Origin: Acuticoccus sediminis
Lineage (GTDB): Bacteria > Pseudomonadota > Alphaproteobacteria > Rhizobiales > Amorphaceae
Direction of reading: 5' to 3'
DNA length: 64,000 bases
NCBI RefSeq assembly: GCF_003258595.1
Contig: NZ_QHHQ01000001.1
Coordinates: 620,001-684,000, forward strand
A model generated the notes under the pieces. The model had not been told where the DNA came from, ran no database searches, and was given only the letters and a program-made list of their open reading frames with translations. The position numbers were made by a program, and so were the translations under genes. Positions 1 through 9,142 of the stretch are shown here, piece after piece. Every line of letters starts with the position of its first letter. Position 1 is the stretch's first letter.

Positions 1-47
1 ATTAAAAGGCTGCAATCCAGCGCAAAAATGTTCGAATCTCGGGAAAA

Positions 48-374
48 GTGTTTCTCGAGAGTGCCGGACATCTGACCTTCGGTCGACAGGTGGATGAAGC
101 CGTCGCGGACGTCATCCTCCGATCCTTCAAAAGTCCATTTTGTGACGAATGTCGCAAGCTCTGTAGGGCGCAGGAGCTTGTAGATCGTTCCGGATTCTTC
201 CACGGGGATCCTAAGGGTCTGGAGAGGGCGTGGTTTGCGGCGGTCGAGCGGCAAACCCAGGTTCCTCGCACGCGTTACATATGCTACATCAATCCAGAAC
301 AAACTGAATTTTCGACGGGCGCTTTTACGTCGAGGAACCTTCTCGAGGTTACTCCAAGTGGTGTTCGCCTGTGA
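48..374 (+). CDS. possible small hypothetical protein (108 aa)
   Basis: An open frame with a GTG start and no convincing ribosome binding site ends 13 bases before the next gene, which has its own strong site. The product would be mildly acidic, with a Cys-rich patch (CDECRKLC) around residues 32-39. I recognise no domain. Base composition here is less GC-rich than in the flanking genes, and an antisense frame is also open over much of the stretch. It may be a real small gene, part of the leader of the downstream repressor, or non-coding. Confidence 0.22.
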   Translation: MFLESAGHLTFGRQVDEAVADVILRSFKSPFCDECRKLCRAQELVDRSGFFHGDPKGLERAWFAAVERQTQVPRTRYICYINPEQTEFSTGAFTSRNLLEVTPSGVRL

Positions 375-387
375 GCAGGAGGGGGCA

Positions 388-1023
388 ATGCTCGCTCATA
401 ACGACGTGTGGAACGCGATCGACGAGCTTGCGGCGAAGCACGGGATGTCCCCCTCAGGACTTGCCCGCCGTAGTGGACTTGATCCTACAACTTTTAATAA
501 GAGCAAGCGCTTCGCGTCGGATGGCCGGCCGCGCTGGCCCTCGACCGAATCGATCGCCAAGATCCTGAAGGCGACGAATACTTCGATCTCCCAGCTGTTC
601 GGCTTCGCGGACACCGGCCGTCAGGCGCCGCACGTGTCGATCCCGCTGATCGGCGAGGCCCACGCCGGGTTCGAAAGCTCGCTCCCCGCCGGGACGGACA
701 GTGTCGCCGTTCCCAGCCCGCCGCGCATCATCTCCTTCCCCGACCGCCGGCACGAGCCGCTCTACGCCCTGTCCGTCGTCGGCGATTCGATGCAGCCCCT
801 CTACCGTGATGGCGACGTGCTCTTCATCTCGCCGAACGCGGCGGCCAACGCCGGCGATCGCGTCGTGGTCAAGCTGACCAACAACGAGGTCGCGGTGAAG
901 GTGCTGAAGGAGATCCGCGACGACGGGTACGAGTTCCACGCCGTCAATCCGGACCATTCCGACGTGTCGCTGCGCACCTCCGACGTCGACTGGATCGCAC
1001 GGATCGTCTACGCGACCCAGTAA
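388..1023 (+). CDS. HTH / S24-family (LexA-like) transcriptional regulator
   Basis: A 211-residue repressor-type regulator. Residues 5-75 form an XRE/Cro-like helix-turn-helix. Residues 85-211 form a peptidase S24 (LexA/CI C-terminal) fold with the catalytic serine in VGDSMQPLYRDGD (Ser134) and a lysine in NEVAVK (Lys171). An Ala-Gly pair in GEAHAGF (residues 93-94) sits where LexA and CI repressors self-cleave, so autoproteolysis is possible. The ATG at 388 is chosen because AGGAGGGGG lies 4-7 bases upstream; the frame is open further 5' but without such a site. The target genes cannot be deduced. It faces the exonuclease gene convergently. Confidence 0.85.
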   Translation: MLAHNDVWNAIDELAAKHGMSPSGLARRSGLDPTTFNKSKRFASDGRPRWPSTESIAKILKATNTSISQLFGFADTGRQAPHVSIPLIGEAHAGFESSLPAGTDSVAVPSPPRIISFPDRRHEPLYALSVVGDSMQPLYRDGDVLFISPNAAANAGDRVVVKLTNNEVAVKVLKEIRDDGYEFHAVNPDHSDVSLRTSDVDWIARIVYATQ

Positions 1024-1058
1024 TCCGGCCTCCCAGCCACCCGTCGTCCGCACCGGCC

Positions 1059-2102
1059 TCAGGGCGCCGGCGCGTTGTCCTGCGTCAGCGTCTCCTCCGG
1101 GCCGTCGTCGCCGTCGCCGTAGCCGAGGAGGTGCAGCGGGCGGCAGTCGATGCCCTTGGTGCGCGCCCAGTGACACAGCGCATCCTCCTGACCGTGCGTG
1201 ACCCAGACCTGCTCGGCCCCGGTCTCCACGATCGTGGTGCAGAGGTCTTCCCAGTCCGCATGGTCGGAGATGACCAGCGGCAGCTCGACGCCGCGCTGCC
1301 GTGCCCTCGCCCGCACGCGCATCCAGCCCGATGCGAAGGCGGTCACCGCGTCGCCGAAGCGCTGCGCCCAGCGGTCGTTGAGCGAGCCGGGCGGGCACAG
1401 GACGATCTCTCCCGCGAGAGACTTGCGGTCGACGTCGCGCACCGGCAGCAGCGTGCCGAAGTCCTGCCCCTCGGACTCGTAGTGCGCCGTCAGCCGCTCC
1501 AGCGCGCCGTGCAGGTAGACGGGACGGTCGTAGCCGGCGGCCCGGATCAGCGCGAGGACGCGCTGCGCCTTCCCGAGCGCGTAGGCGCCGACGAGGTGCG
1601 GCCGGTCCGGGAACAGGCCGACGGACTGGAGCAGCGTCGCCACCTCGTCCGCCGCGTCGGGATGGCGGAACACCGGCAGCGCGAACGTCGCCTCCGTGAC
1701 GAAGTGATCGCACGGGACGAGCTCGAACGGCGCGCACGTCGGATCCGTCTGCCGCTTGTAGTCGCCGGAGACGACCGCGCGACGCCCTCCCGCCTCGAGC
1801 GAGATCTGCGCCGAGCCGAGCACGTGGCCGGCAGGGTGGAAGCGCACGGTGACGTCGCCGATCCGGACAGCCTCGCCGTAGCCGATCCCCTGGCGCGTGC
1901 CGGCGAAGGCCTCGCCGTAGCGAACGGCCATGATGCCCAGTGTCTCGGGCGTGGCGAGCACGGCGGCGTGGCCCGGTCGGGCGTGGTCGGCGTGACCGTG
2001 CGTGATCGCCGCGCGCGGCACGGGCCGGATGGGGTCGATGTGGAAGCCGCCGGCGGGGCAGTAGAGCCCCTCGGGCGTCAGGGCGAGAAGCGTTTCGGAC
2101 AT
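1059..2102 (-). CDS. ligase-associated DNA exonuclease (metallo-beta-lactamase/beta-CASP fold)
   Basis: A metallo-beta-lactamase fold protein of the family related to mRNA 3'-processing factors and annotated as ligase-associated (Lhr/LigD-type) DNA exonuclease. The zinc-binding motif THGHADHARPGH is near residues 37-48 from the chosen start. Further metal ligands are likely in HPAGHVLGSAQ, SGDYK and SDHADW. About 347 residues is normal for the family. The start is placed at the ATG beginning MSETLLALTPEGLYCP; another ATG 51 bases upstream has an AAGGA-like site and remains possible. No ligase or helicase partner is in the window. It probably processes DNA ends in the cytoplasm. Confidence 0.85.
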   Translation of the reverse strand: MSETLLALTPEGLYCPAGGFHIDPIRPVPRAAITHGHADHARPGHAAVLATPETLGIMAVRYGEAFAGTRQGIGYGEAVRIGDVTVRFHPAGHVLGSAQISLEAGGRRAVVSGDYKRQTDPTCAPFELVPCDHFVTEATFALPVFRHPDAADEVATLLQSVGLFPDRPHLVGAYALGKAQRVLALIRAAGYDRPVYLHGALERLTAHYESEGQDFGTLLPVRDVDRKSLAGEIVLCPPGSLNDRWAQRFGDAVTAFASGWMRVRARARQRGVELPLVISDHADWEDLCTTIVETGAEQVWVTHGQEDALCHWARTKGIDCRPLHLLGYGDGDDGPEETLTQDNAPAP

Positions 2103-2224
2103 CGCGTGCGATATAGGGCGTCCCCCGGCCGCCAATAAGGCTCGGACGGTCATCGGTCCTTGGGCGGCGCTCCGATCGGGGCCGCCGCGCTCAGGGTAAG
2201 CGCTTCACGTGAAACATTGTCCCG

Positions 2225-3151
2225 TCATGCGCCGCCGTCGCTTGCGGAAAAGGGGCGGGTCGAGGCCGAGGCGGCCGGGTGCCCGCGCCCGACCAGCGTC
2301 TCGCGCCACAGGGTATAGAGACCGGCGGCGACGACCAGACCGGCGCCGATGAAGGTCGGGCCGTCCGGCACCTCGTCGAACACGAAGTACCCCAGCAGCA
2401 TCGCCCAGAGGAGGCCGGTATAGCGGAACGGCGAGACGGCGGAGATGTCGCCCACCCGCATCGCCGTGATGCTGAGGATGTAGCCCACGAGGATGATCGT
2501 CGACGCGACGAGGATGACGATCGCCGTCGCCTGGTCCAGCCCGACGGTCCCCTGGGCGGGCATCAGCGCGCCGGCGAAGATGGTGACGGCGACGATGGTG
2601 ACGACGCTCGCGAAGACCGACGGGGTGTCCGGGTCGAGCGAGCGGGTGAGCATGTCGCGCACGGTGATGAAGGCGACCGTGCCGAGGGGGTAGAGGATGT
2701 TGGTGTCGAACGCCTCGCCGCCCGGACGGATCATCACCATCACGCCGACGAAGCCGACCGCGATCGCCGACCAGCGCCGCCAGCCCACGGGCTCCCTGAA
2801 CAGGAGCGCCGCGACCATCGTGACCGCCAGCGGGACGAACTGCAGCACGCTGCTGGCGGTGGCGAGCGGCATCACCGCGAGCGCCTGCAGGAATGTGATG
2901 GTGGAGCCGAGCTCGCATGCGCTGCGCAGCGCGATGACCACGGTGCCACGCCGGGTCGGGCGGTAGCCGAGGGCGCCGGTGCGCCACGCGAGAAGCAGGA
3001 TCAGGACGCCGCTCATCACGCCGCGTGCGAAGATCCCCTGGGCGACCGGGACGTTCTCGAACGCGAGCTTCATCGCCGCGTCGTTACAGGTGAACCCCGC
3101 CATGGCGGCGGTCATGATGAGCGCGCCACGGGCATTGTCGTTGAGGGGCAT
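2225..3151 (-). CDS. DMT-superfamily (EamA) transporter
   Basis: A 308-residue membrane protein with about ten hydrophobic helices in two EamA-type halves (roughly residues 10-140 and 155-285), as in drug/metabolite exporters. The substrate cannot be read from the sequence; relatives export amino acids, nucleosides or similar small molecules. The C-terminal 20 residues are a polar cytoplasmic tail. It lies downstream of leuB in the same direction, but the gap of about 160 bp contains a strong stem-loop, so separate transcription is likely. Confidence 0.85.
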   Translation of the reverse strand: MPLNDNARGALIMTAAMAGFTCNDAAMKLAFENVPVAQGIFARGVMSGVLILLLAWRTGALGYRPTRRGTVVIALRSACELGSTITFLQALAVMPLATASSVLQFVPLAVTMVAALLFREPVGWRRWSAIAVGFVGVMVMIRPGGEAFDTNILYPLGTVAFITVRDMLTRSLDPDTPSVFASVVTIVAVTIFAGALMPAQGTVGLDQATAIVILVASTIILVGYILSITAMRVGDISAVSPFRYTGLLWAMLLGYFVFDEVPDGPTFIGAGLVVAAGLYTLWRETLVGRGHPAASASTRPFSASDGGA

Positions 3152-3269
3152 TTTAGCCTCTAGTTATCGAGGCCCCGCCTTACACCCGAATGCCGGCAGG
3201 CGCATCGGGCGGACGCGGCGGTCAGAGGCGCACGGCATCCCGCAAGGCGCCTCCATAGGCGCGGTCAAT

Positions 3270-3295
3270 GGCGGCGTCCCGCGCGGGACGCCGCC
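3270..3295 (-). terminator. perfect GC-rich stem-loop downstream of leuB
   Basis: Two perfectly complementary 13-base arms (3270-3282 and 3283-3295) abut with no unpaired centre, 13 bases beyond the leuB stop codon. There is no following T-run. It could act as a transcript 3'-end stabiliser or weak terminator rather than a classical intrinsic terminator. Confidence 0.5.
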
Positions 3296-3308
3296 ACCGA
3301 TGGCTGGC

Positions 3309-4406
3309 TTAGGAGCGCTTCTCGAGCTGGGCGATGATCGCGTCTGTCATGCCCTCGGTGTCGATCGACGGGGCGCCGGCGGCGATGTCCGCCGTGCGCA
3401 GGCCGTCGGCGAGGGCGCCGGCGATGGCGTCATCCAGCGCGTTGGCCTCGTCGAGCATGCCGAAGGAGTACTTCAGCGCCATGCCGAAGGACGCGATCAT
3501 CGCGATCGGGTTGGCGATCCCCTGGCCGGCGATGTCCGGCGCCGAGCCGTGGACCGGCTCGTAGAGCGCGCGGCGGCGGCCGGTCTTCTCGTCGACCGCG
3601 CCCAGCGACGCGCTGGGCAGCATGCCGAGCGAGCCGGTGAGCTGGGCGGCGATGTCCGACAGCATGTCGCCGAAGAGGTTGTCGGTGACCACGACGTCGA
3701 ACTGCTTCGGATCACGAACGAGCTGCATGGCGCCGGCGTCGGCCAGCATGTGCTGCAGCTCGACGTCCTCGTAGCCCTGCTTGTGCGTGGCCTCGACGAC
3801 CTCGCGCCACAGGAGGCCCGACTTCATGACGTTGCGCTTCTCCATCGACGTCACCTTGCGCCGGCGGGCGCGGGCGAGGTCGAAGGCCGCGCGGGCGATG
3901 CGTTCGATCTCGTAGGTGTCGTAGATCTGGGTGTCGATGGCGCGCTTCTGGCCGTTGCCGATGTCCTCGATCGTCTTCGGCTCGCCGAAGTACACGCCGC
4001 CGGTCAGCTCGCGCACGATGATGATGTCGAGGCCTTCGACCACCTCTCGCTTGAGCGAGGAGGAGTCGGCGAGTGCCGGATAGCTGATCGCGGGGCGCAG
4101 GTTGGCGAAGAGCTCGAAGTGCTTGCGAAGCCCCAGGAGCCCCGCCTCCGGCCGCAGGTCGTACGCGAGGTTGTCCCACTTCGGACCACCGACCGCGCCG
4201 AACAGCATGGCGTCGGCCGCCTCGGCCTTCTCCAGCGTGGCCGGCGGCAAGGGCGTGCCGTCGGCGTCGTAGCCGGCCCCGCCGACGAGACCTTCGGTGA
4301 GCTCGAAGCCGGCGCCCTTGGCGTTGAAGTACTCGATCACCCGCTTCGTCGCGGCCATGATCTCGGGGCCGATTCCGTCACCGGGCAGGAGGAGAAGGGA
4401 GGGCAT
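3309..4406 (-). CDS. leuB: 3-isopropylmalate dehydrogenase
   Basis: A 365-residue NAD-dependent beta-decarboxylating dehydrogenase. It oxidises 3-isopropylmalate to 2-oxoisocaproate (after decarboxylation) in cytoplasmic leucine synthesis. It starts with the family signature [11 protein letters not shown]. The substrate and metal region [17 protein letters not shown] is in the second half, and the nucleotide-binding stretch [14 protein letters not shown] follows. [13 protein letters not shown] is the usual IPMDH active-site loop. Length and motifs are standard. No other leu gene is adjacent in the window. Confidence 0.97.
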   Translation of the reverse strand: MPSLLLLPGDGIGPEIMAATKRVIEYFNAKGAGFELTEGLVGGAGYDADGTPLPPATLEKAEAADAMLFGAVGGPKWDNLAYDLRPEAGLLGLRKHFELFANLRPAISYPALADSSSLKREVVEGLDIIIVRELTGGVYFGEPKTIEDIGNGQKRAIDTQIYDTYEIERIARAAFDLARARRRKVTSMEKRNVMKSGLLWREVVEATHKQGYEDVELQHMLADAGAMQLVRDPKQFDVVVTDNLFGDMLSDIAAQLTGSLGMLPSASLGAVDEKTGRRRALYEPVHGSAPDIAGQGIANPIAMIASFGMALKYSFGMLDEANALDDAIAGALADGLRTADIAAGAPSIDTEGMTDAIIAQLEKRS

Positions 4407-4480
4407 GGGCGTCCTTTCGAATTTTTCGTCTTGCTAGACCCTTTCCGCCTGACGCGAAAGAACCATCGCGGCCTTCGTCG

Positions 4481-4888
4481 TCATCCGTCGGTCGCCACCA
4501 TGACCATCCAGTGCGTGCCGAAGCGGTCCTTGAGCATGCCGAATCCCTGCGACCAGTAGGTCGGGCCGTAGTCGACGATGACGGTTCCACCCTCGGACAG
4601 CTGGCCGAAGACGTCCCGGCCCTCGGGCTCGGTGTCGACGATCCGGCTGATTGTGACCGCCGCCTGGGGCGCGCCCTCCATCCCCTCGGGGAAGTCGCTC
4701 GCCATCAGCAGCGATCCCGTTTCGGTGAGGATGTCGGAGTGCATCACCCGGTCGGACCGGGGCACCGTCTGTCCCTCGGGGGCGTCGTTGTAGGTGATGA
4801 TGTTGAGTTTCGCGCCGAAGATCTCGGCGTAGCGGGTCATCGCCTCGCGGCAATTGCCCTGGAAGTGGATGTAGGGCGTGAAGCTCAT
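4481..4888 (-). CDS. VOC-family (PhnB-like) protein
   Basis: A 135-residue protein of the vicinal oxygen chelate superfamily, PhnB-like subgroup. Signatures are the start MSFTPYIHFQGNCREAM, then FGAKL, then the C-terminal YWSQGFGMLKDRFGTHWMV. Proteins of this subgroup are small cytoplasmic dimers of mostly unknown substrate, often annotated as glyoxalase or 3-demethylubiquinone methyltransferase-like. The start is the ATG at 4888, which has GGGAGGT four bases upstream; a GTG six bases earlier would lie on top of that site. Confidence 0.85.
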   Translation of the reverse strand: MSFTPYIHFQGNCREAMTRYAEIFGAKLNIITYNDAPEGQTVPRSDRVMHSDILTETGSLLMASDFPEGMEGAPQAAVTISRIVDTEPEGRDVFGQLSEGGTVIVDYGPTYWSQGFGMLKDRFGTHWMVMVATDG

Positions 4889-4916
4889 GGGCACCTCCCG
4901 TTTTGGGAGAACCCTA

Positions 4917-5855
4917 TCACCCCTCCTCGAGGACGTCTGCGAAGGTCGCGGGGTCGGTATTGGCGCCGCAGACGAGGACGCCGACGCGCTCGCCGTCCGC
5001 CGGCCGGTAGGCTCCGGAGAGGAGCGCGGCGTAGGCGGCGGCGCCGCCCGGCTCCGTGACGATGCGGGCCTGGCGCCAGAGGGTGCGCTGCGCGTCGCGG
5101 ATCGCCGCGTCGGTGACGAGCGCGACGTGGTCGACGTAGGCCTGTGCGAGCGCGAGGTTGAGCGCGCCGACGCTGCGCGAGCCCAGCGAGTCCGCCGCGA
5201 CCGACTCGACGTCGACGTCCACCGGCCGGCCCGCCTCCAGCGCGGCGGCGAGCGCCCTCGAGCCCTCCGGCTCGACGCCGACCACCTTCACGCGCCCGCC
5301 GAACCAGGCGGCGACGCCGGAGATGAGCCCGCCCCCGCCGACCGCGACCAGCACGGTGTCGAGCCCAGCGGTGTCCGCCTCCCACTCCGCGCCGACCGTG
5401 CCCTGGCCGGCCACCGTGAGCGGCGCGTCGTAGGCGTGGACGCCGATGGCGCCGGTCTCCGCGCGGTAGGCCTCGCAGGCCTCGAGCGCCTCGGCATAGC
5501 GGGCGCCGCCGATGGTGAGGTCCGCGCCGGCCTCGCGGATCACGCTGACCTTCGCGGGGCTGGAGATCGTCGGCACGAAGATCGCGGCCTTGTGGCCGAG
5601 GGTATGCGCCGCATAGGCGACGGCCGCGCCGTGGTTGCCGCCGGAGGCCGCCGCGACCCCGCCGTCCGGTACGTCGACCGACAGGAGCGTGTTGAAGGCG
5701 CCGCGCACCTTGAAGGAGCCCGTCGCCTGCAGCTGCTCGAGCTTCAGTTCGCACGGTACCGGCGCATCGAGCCGAAGGAGGGGCGTGCGCCGGACGTAGG
5801 GGGCGATGCGCTCGGCGGCGGCGGCGATGTCCGCCTGGGTGACGAGGTCCGTCAT
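4917..5855 (-). CDS. threonine/serine dehydratase-like PLP enzyme
   Basis: A fold-type II PLP enzyme of 312 residues. The PLP lysine is in ATGSFKVRGA (Lys49), the phosphate and substrate loops are SGGNHG (71-76) and VAVGGGGLISG, and no C-terminal ACT regulatory domain is present. This fits a catabolic serine/threonine dehydratase or a related serine racemase-like enzyme rather than the allosteric biosynthetic IlvA. The likely reaction is deamination of threonine or serine to a 2-oxo acid in the cytoplasm. It is 38 bases downstream of the TauE/SafE gene stop region, on the opposite side from the VOC gene, all on the minus strand. Confidence 0.85.
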   Translation of the reverse strand: MTDLVTQADIAAAAERIAPYVRRTPLLRLDAPVPCELKLEQLQATGSFKVRGAFNTLLSVDVPDGGVAAASGGNHGAAVAYAAHTLGHKAAIFVPTISSPAKVSVIREAGADLTIGGARYAEALEACEAYRAETGAIGVHAYDAPLTVAGQGTVGAEWEADTAGLDTVLVAVGGGGLISGVAAWFGGRVKVVGVEPEGSRALAAALEAGRPVDVDVESVAADSLGSRSVGALNLALAQAYVDHVALVTDAAIRDAQRTLWRQARIVTEPGGAAAYAALLSGAYRPADGERVGVLVCGANTDPATFADVLEEG

Positions 5856-5893
5856 GGCCTATCCTCCGGTGGCTGGGATGGTACCGGCGCGGG

Positions 5894-6649
5894 TCAGATC
5901 AGCTCCGACAGCGCGCGCAGGATGAGTTGGATGGCGATCAGCGTCAGGACGATGTTGAGCGCCTTCTTCAGCGTCGCCTCGGGCAGCTTGTGCAGGAGGC
6001 GCGCGCCGACGAGCGTGCCCGCGAACCCCGAGGCGATCATGGCGATCATCAACGGCGCCCAGTCGGCGAAGGCGAAGCCGAGAGCGGTGAAGGCCACCAC
6101 CTTGAGCCCGTGCTGGATGACCATCGCCATGGCGTGGGTCGCCACCAGCCGCGTGTGCGGCAGGCCCGACTGGCGCAGGATCATCATGACGAACGGTCCC
6201 GTGGCGCCGACGAACATGGTGAGGAACGTCGCGACCAGTCCGCCGCCCGCCAGCACGCCGGTCTCGCCCTTGCCGAGCGGCGGCATCTTCATCCACGTGG
6301 TGACGAGGATGGTGACGCCGATGGCGAGCAGGATCACCTCGCCGGGCAGCTCCACGACCAGCATGCCGCCGAGGATGGCGCCGACGATGGCGCCCAGCGC
6401 GTAGGGGACGATCAGCCGGAGCGCCACGTTGCGGGCGAGCACGATGGCGCGGCCGGTGTTGGAGCCGAGCTGGACCACGCCGTGGACCGGGACGAGCGCT
6501 GCCGGAGGCGCGACGAACGTCAACGCGGCGAGCAGCACGACGCCGCCGCCGATGCCGACGGCCGCCGTCAGCGCGCTCGTGAAGAAGCTGAGGATGATGA
6601 GGAAGAGCGCGCCCAGCGGCGCGACGGCGTCGGGAAGCAGCATGCTCAT
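5894..6649 (-). CDS. TauE/SafE-family membrane transporter
   Basis: A 251-residue membrane protein with about eight hydrophobic helices and the TauE/SafE family glycine-rich repeats (AVGIGGGVVLLA near residues 30-42 and the second half VGATGPFVMMIL). The family exports sulfite, sulfoacetate or similar organosulfur anions; the actual substrate is not evident. The start overlaps the stop of the aldo/keto reductase by four bases (ATGA), so the two are translationally coupled. Confidence 0.87.
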   Translation of the reverse strand: MSMLLPDAVAPLGALFLIILSFFTSALTAAVGIGGGVVLLAALTFVAPPAALVPVHGVVQLGSNTGRAIVLARNVALRLIVPYALGAIVGAILGGMLVVELPGEVILLAIGVTILVTTWMKMPPLGKGETGVLAGGGLVATFLTMFVGATGPFVMMILRQSGLPHTRLVATHAMAMVIQHGLKVVAFTALGFAFADWAPLMIAMIASGFAGTLVGARLLHKLPEATLKKALNIVLTLIAIQLILRALSELI

Positions 6650-7701
6650 GGTGCGACGTTGCCCCGCGAGCGATGCAGCGTGTCGATGGCCTCGAGGAGG
6701 TCGGCCGGGAGATTCACCTCAACGCTGCCGAGGACGGCTTCGAGCTGGCTCATCCGCGTGGCGCCCATGATCACGCTCGTCATGAAGGGGCGCGACATGG
6801 CGAATGCGAGGGCCATCTGCGCCGGATCGAGCCCGGCCTCCTCGGCCATCGCGACGTACATGTCGTTGACCTCCTCGGCGCCGGGACCCTCGTAGCGCTG
6901 GAGGCGGTCGAAGAGGGTCTTGCGCGCCCCCTCCGGCAGCGCGCCGTTGCGGTACTTGCCGGTGAGGTAGCCCTGCGCCAGCGCCGAGTAGCAGAGAAGG
7001 CCGATGTCCTCCCGCATGCACGCCTCGGCGAGGTTCACCTCGAACGTGCGGTTCAGCAGGCTGTAGGCATTCTGGATCGAGGCGATGCGCGGCAGGCCTT
7101 TCGTCTCGGATGCCCGCAGGTATTGCATCACGCCCCAGGTGGACTCGTTGGAGACGCCGATGTGGCGCACCTTGCCGGCGTCGACCAGCTTGCCGAGCGT
7201 GTCGAGCGTTTCCTCGATGGGCGTCTCGTCCTCGGCCTTCTTCGGCACGTTGAAGACGGTCGGGTTGCTGCCGAACTGCGGCACGACCCGGTCCGGCCAG
7301 TGCACCTGGTAGAGGTCGATGTAGTCGGTCTTTAGCCGCTTCAGCGAGCCGTCGACCGCCTCGTTGATGTCGGCCGCCTTGAGGCGCGGCTCGTGCCGGT
7401 CGGAGCGCATCCAGGTCATCGGCGAGCGACCGGCGACCTTCGTGGCGATCAGGACCTTCTGCCGCGCGCCGGGGCGGGCGGCGAACCAGTCGCCCATGAT
7501 CTCCTCGCAGCGGAACCTGGTCTCCTCCGCCGGCGGGATCGGGTACATCTCGGCGTTGTCGAAGAGGTTGACGCCCGCGTCGAGCGAGCGGTCCATGATC
7601 TCGAAGGCTTCTTCGGGCGTGTTCTGGCGGCCGAAGGTCATCGTGCCGAGGGAGAGCACCGACACGGTGAGATCCGTGCGGCCGAGTTTGCGGTAGTCCA
7701 T
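6646..7701 (-). CDS. aldo/keto reductase
   Basis: A 351-residue AKR-superfamily (beta/alpha)8 oxidoreductase using NADPH. The catalytic tetrad is visible: Asp48 and Tyr53 in FDNAEMYP, Lys88 in IATKVAG, and His134 in YQVHWPDRV. The extended Tyr-His spacing and the NADP(H)-dependent family signature SLGTMTFG match the Tas/YajO/PdxI-like group (AKR11-12). The substrate is unknown. It is the first gene of a two-gene operon with the TauE/SafE transporter. Confidence 0.9.
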   Translation of the reverse strand: MDYRKLGRTDLTVSVLSLGTMTFGRQNTPEEAFEIMDRSLDAGVNLFDNAEMYPIPPAEETRFRCEEIMGDWFAARPGARQKVLIATKVAGRSPMTWMRSDRHEPRLKAADINEAVDGSLKRLKTDYIDLYQVHWPDRVVPQFGSNPTVFNVPKKAEDETPIEETLDTLGKLVDAGKVRHIGVSNESTWGVMQYLRASETKGLPRIASIQNAYSLLNRTFEVNLAEACMREDIGLLCYSALAQGYLTGKYRNGALPEGARKTLFDRLQRYEGPGAEEVNDMYVAMAEEAGLDPAQMALAFAMSRPFMTSVIMGATRMSQLEAVLGSVEVNLPADLLEAIDTLHRSRGNVAP

Positions 7702-7779
7702 GAATGTCTCGCGTCAGGCGGGCGCCGGGAGGGTCGGGACGAGCGCGCCGTCGGATGCGACGCATCTACGCACCGTGCT

Positions 7780-8415
7780 CTATCCCGAGGATGGGTGCTG
7801 TGCCAAGCGTCCGAGCCCCCTGTCGGCCAGGACGACGAGCAGTCCCATCGCCGCGAAGGCGAACGCGAGACCTGCGGCGTTGCGCGCGTAGAGGGCGGGA
7901 CCGAGCGTCGCGAGGTCGAGGAACCAGTACGGCTCGAACCCGCCCAGGGTGGAGCGGAAGAGCACGTAGACGAGGTAGACGCCCGGCAGGACGATGGCCC
8001 AGAGCGCATCGCGCAGGGCGAGCCTGCCGTGGCGACCGGCGATCCAGGCGACGGTGAAGAGCGGCGGCACGACGTCGTGCAGCAGGTGGCTCGCGAAGCG
8101 CTGCAGGCCGTGGGACTGCTGGAGCTGGTAGCGCAGCAGCACGGCGTAGACGAGGCCGACGATGATGATGGCCGACAGCGTCGCGAGCCGCACCCGCGCG
8201 TCCGCGAACCAGCGTGCGGGCCGCAGCGCAACGGTGCCGCCGACCAGCGCGACCGCGATGTTGCCCCAGATCGTGAAGAAGCCGGCGAGGCGCCACAGCG
8301 CGTCGAGCGCGGTCTTGCCCTCTGCCGCGAAGTTCCAGGTCGTCGCGACGAACTGGAGGATTACGGCCGTGGCGGCGACGGCGGCAGCCAGACCGGCGAG
8401 CAGACGACCGGGCAT
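7780..8415 (-). CDS. Pr6Pr family integral membrane protein
   Basis: A 211-residue protein with six predicted hydrophobic helices. The typical features are an N-terminal NFAAEGKTALDALWRLAGFFT and a central HLLHDVVPPLF segment, which place it in the Pr6Pr (FAR-17a/AIG1-like) membrane family. The biochemical function of the bacterial members is not established. Its start lies just 7 bases beyond the end of the arylesterase gene, so the arylesterase is read first and this gene second. Confidence 0.75.
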   Translation of the reverse strand: MPGRLLAGLAAAVAATAVILQFVATTWNFAAEGKTALDALWRLAGFFTIWGNIAVALVGGTVALRPARWFADARVRLATLSAIIIVGLVYAVLLRYQLQQSHGLQRFASHLLHDVVPPLFTVAWIAGRHGRLALRDALWAIVLPGVYLVYVLFRSTLGGFEPYWFLDLATLGPALYARNAAGLAFAFAAMGLLVVLADRGLGRLAQHPSSG

Positions 8416-8422
8416 TGGAACC

Positions 8423-9046
8423 TCACGGGCGCTGGGAGGCCTTCGTGATGAGGGCCTCCACCTTGGGCAGGATGTTCTGCACGATCACCGCGACGCCCTC
8501 GGCCGTCGGGTGCATGCCGTCCGCGAGGTTCAGCGACGGGTTCGCCGCGACGCCGTCGAGGAAGAAGGGATAGTAGATGACGTCCCGCTTGGAGAGGTCG
8601 TCGTAGACCGCCTCGAACTCGGCGCCGTACTCCTCGCCGAGGTTGGGTGGGGCGAGCATCCCGGCGAGCAGCACCGGGAGGCCCCGCTCGTCGAGCCGGT
8701 CGAGAATGGCGGTGAGGTTCTTGCGCGTCGTCTCGGGGTCGAGGCCGCGCAGCGCGTCGTTGGCGCCGAGCTCGACGATGACGGCGCCGGCCTCCGGTCC
8801 GACCGACCAGTCGAGCCGGGCGAGGCCGCCGGATGTCGTGTCGCCGGAGACGCCGGCGTCGACCACCGTCACGTCGTGGCCCTTCTCCCGCAGCGCGGCC
8901 TGAAGCTGGGGCACGAAGCCCTTGCCGGGGTCGAGCTGGTAGCCCGCCGTGAGGCTGTCGCCCAGCGCCACGATGGCGAGCGGGTCGGCCTTCGCCGTCA
9001 CGGCGCCGATGACGGTGAGGGCGGAAAGGAAGAGGGCGAGGCGCAT
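8423..9046 (-). CDS. arylesterase (SGNH/GDSL hydrolase, TesA-like)
   Basis: A 207-residue secreted SGNH hydrolase. An N-terminal signal peptide of about 20 residues ends at VTAKA. Block I is ALGDSLTAGY with the nucleophile serine, block II is around SGDTTSGG, block III is ELGANDALRG, and block V is DGMHPTAEG with the catalytic Asp and His. It resembles periplasmic TesA/arylesterase enzymes that hydrolyse short acyl esters and thioesters. It heads a short operon with the Pr6Pr membrane protein. Confidence 0.92.
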   Translation of the reverse strand: MRLALFLSALTVIGAVTAKADPLAIVALGDSLTAGYQLDPGKGFVPQLQAALREKGHDVTVVDAGVSGDTTSGGLARLDWSVGPEAGAVIVELGANDALRGLDPETTRKNLTAILDRLDERGLPVLLAGMLAPPNLGEEYGAEFEAVYDDLSKRDVIYYPFFLDGVAANPSLNLADGMHPTAEGVAVIVQNILPKVEALITKASQRP

Positions 9047-9142
9047 CGGCGGAAGCTCTCCAGAACGCGGGGTACGGTATCCTTCGACGGGAGCGTCCTA
9101 CCCGGTCCGGGACGAAGCGCCAACCGCCCGCCGGCCCCGCGA

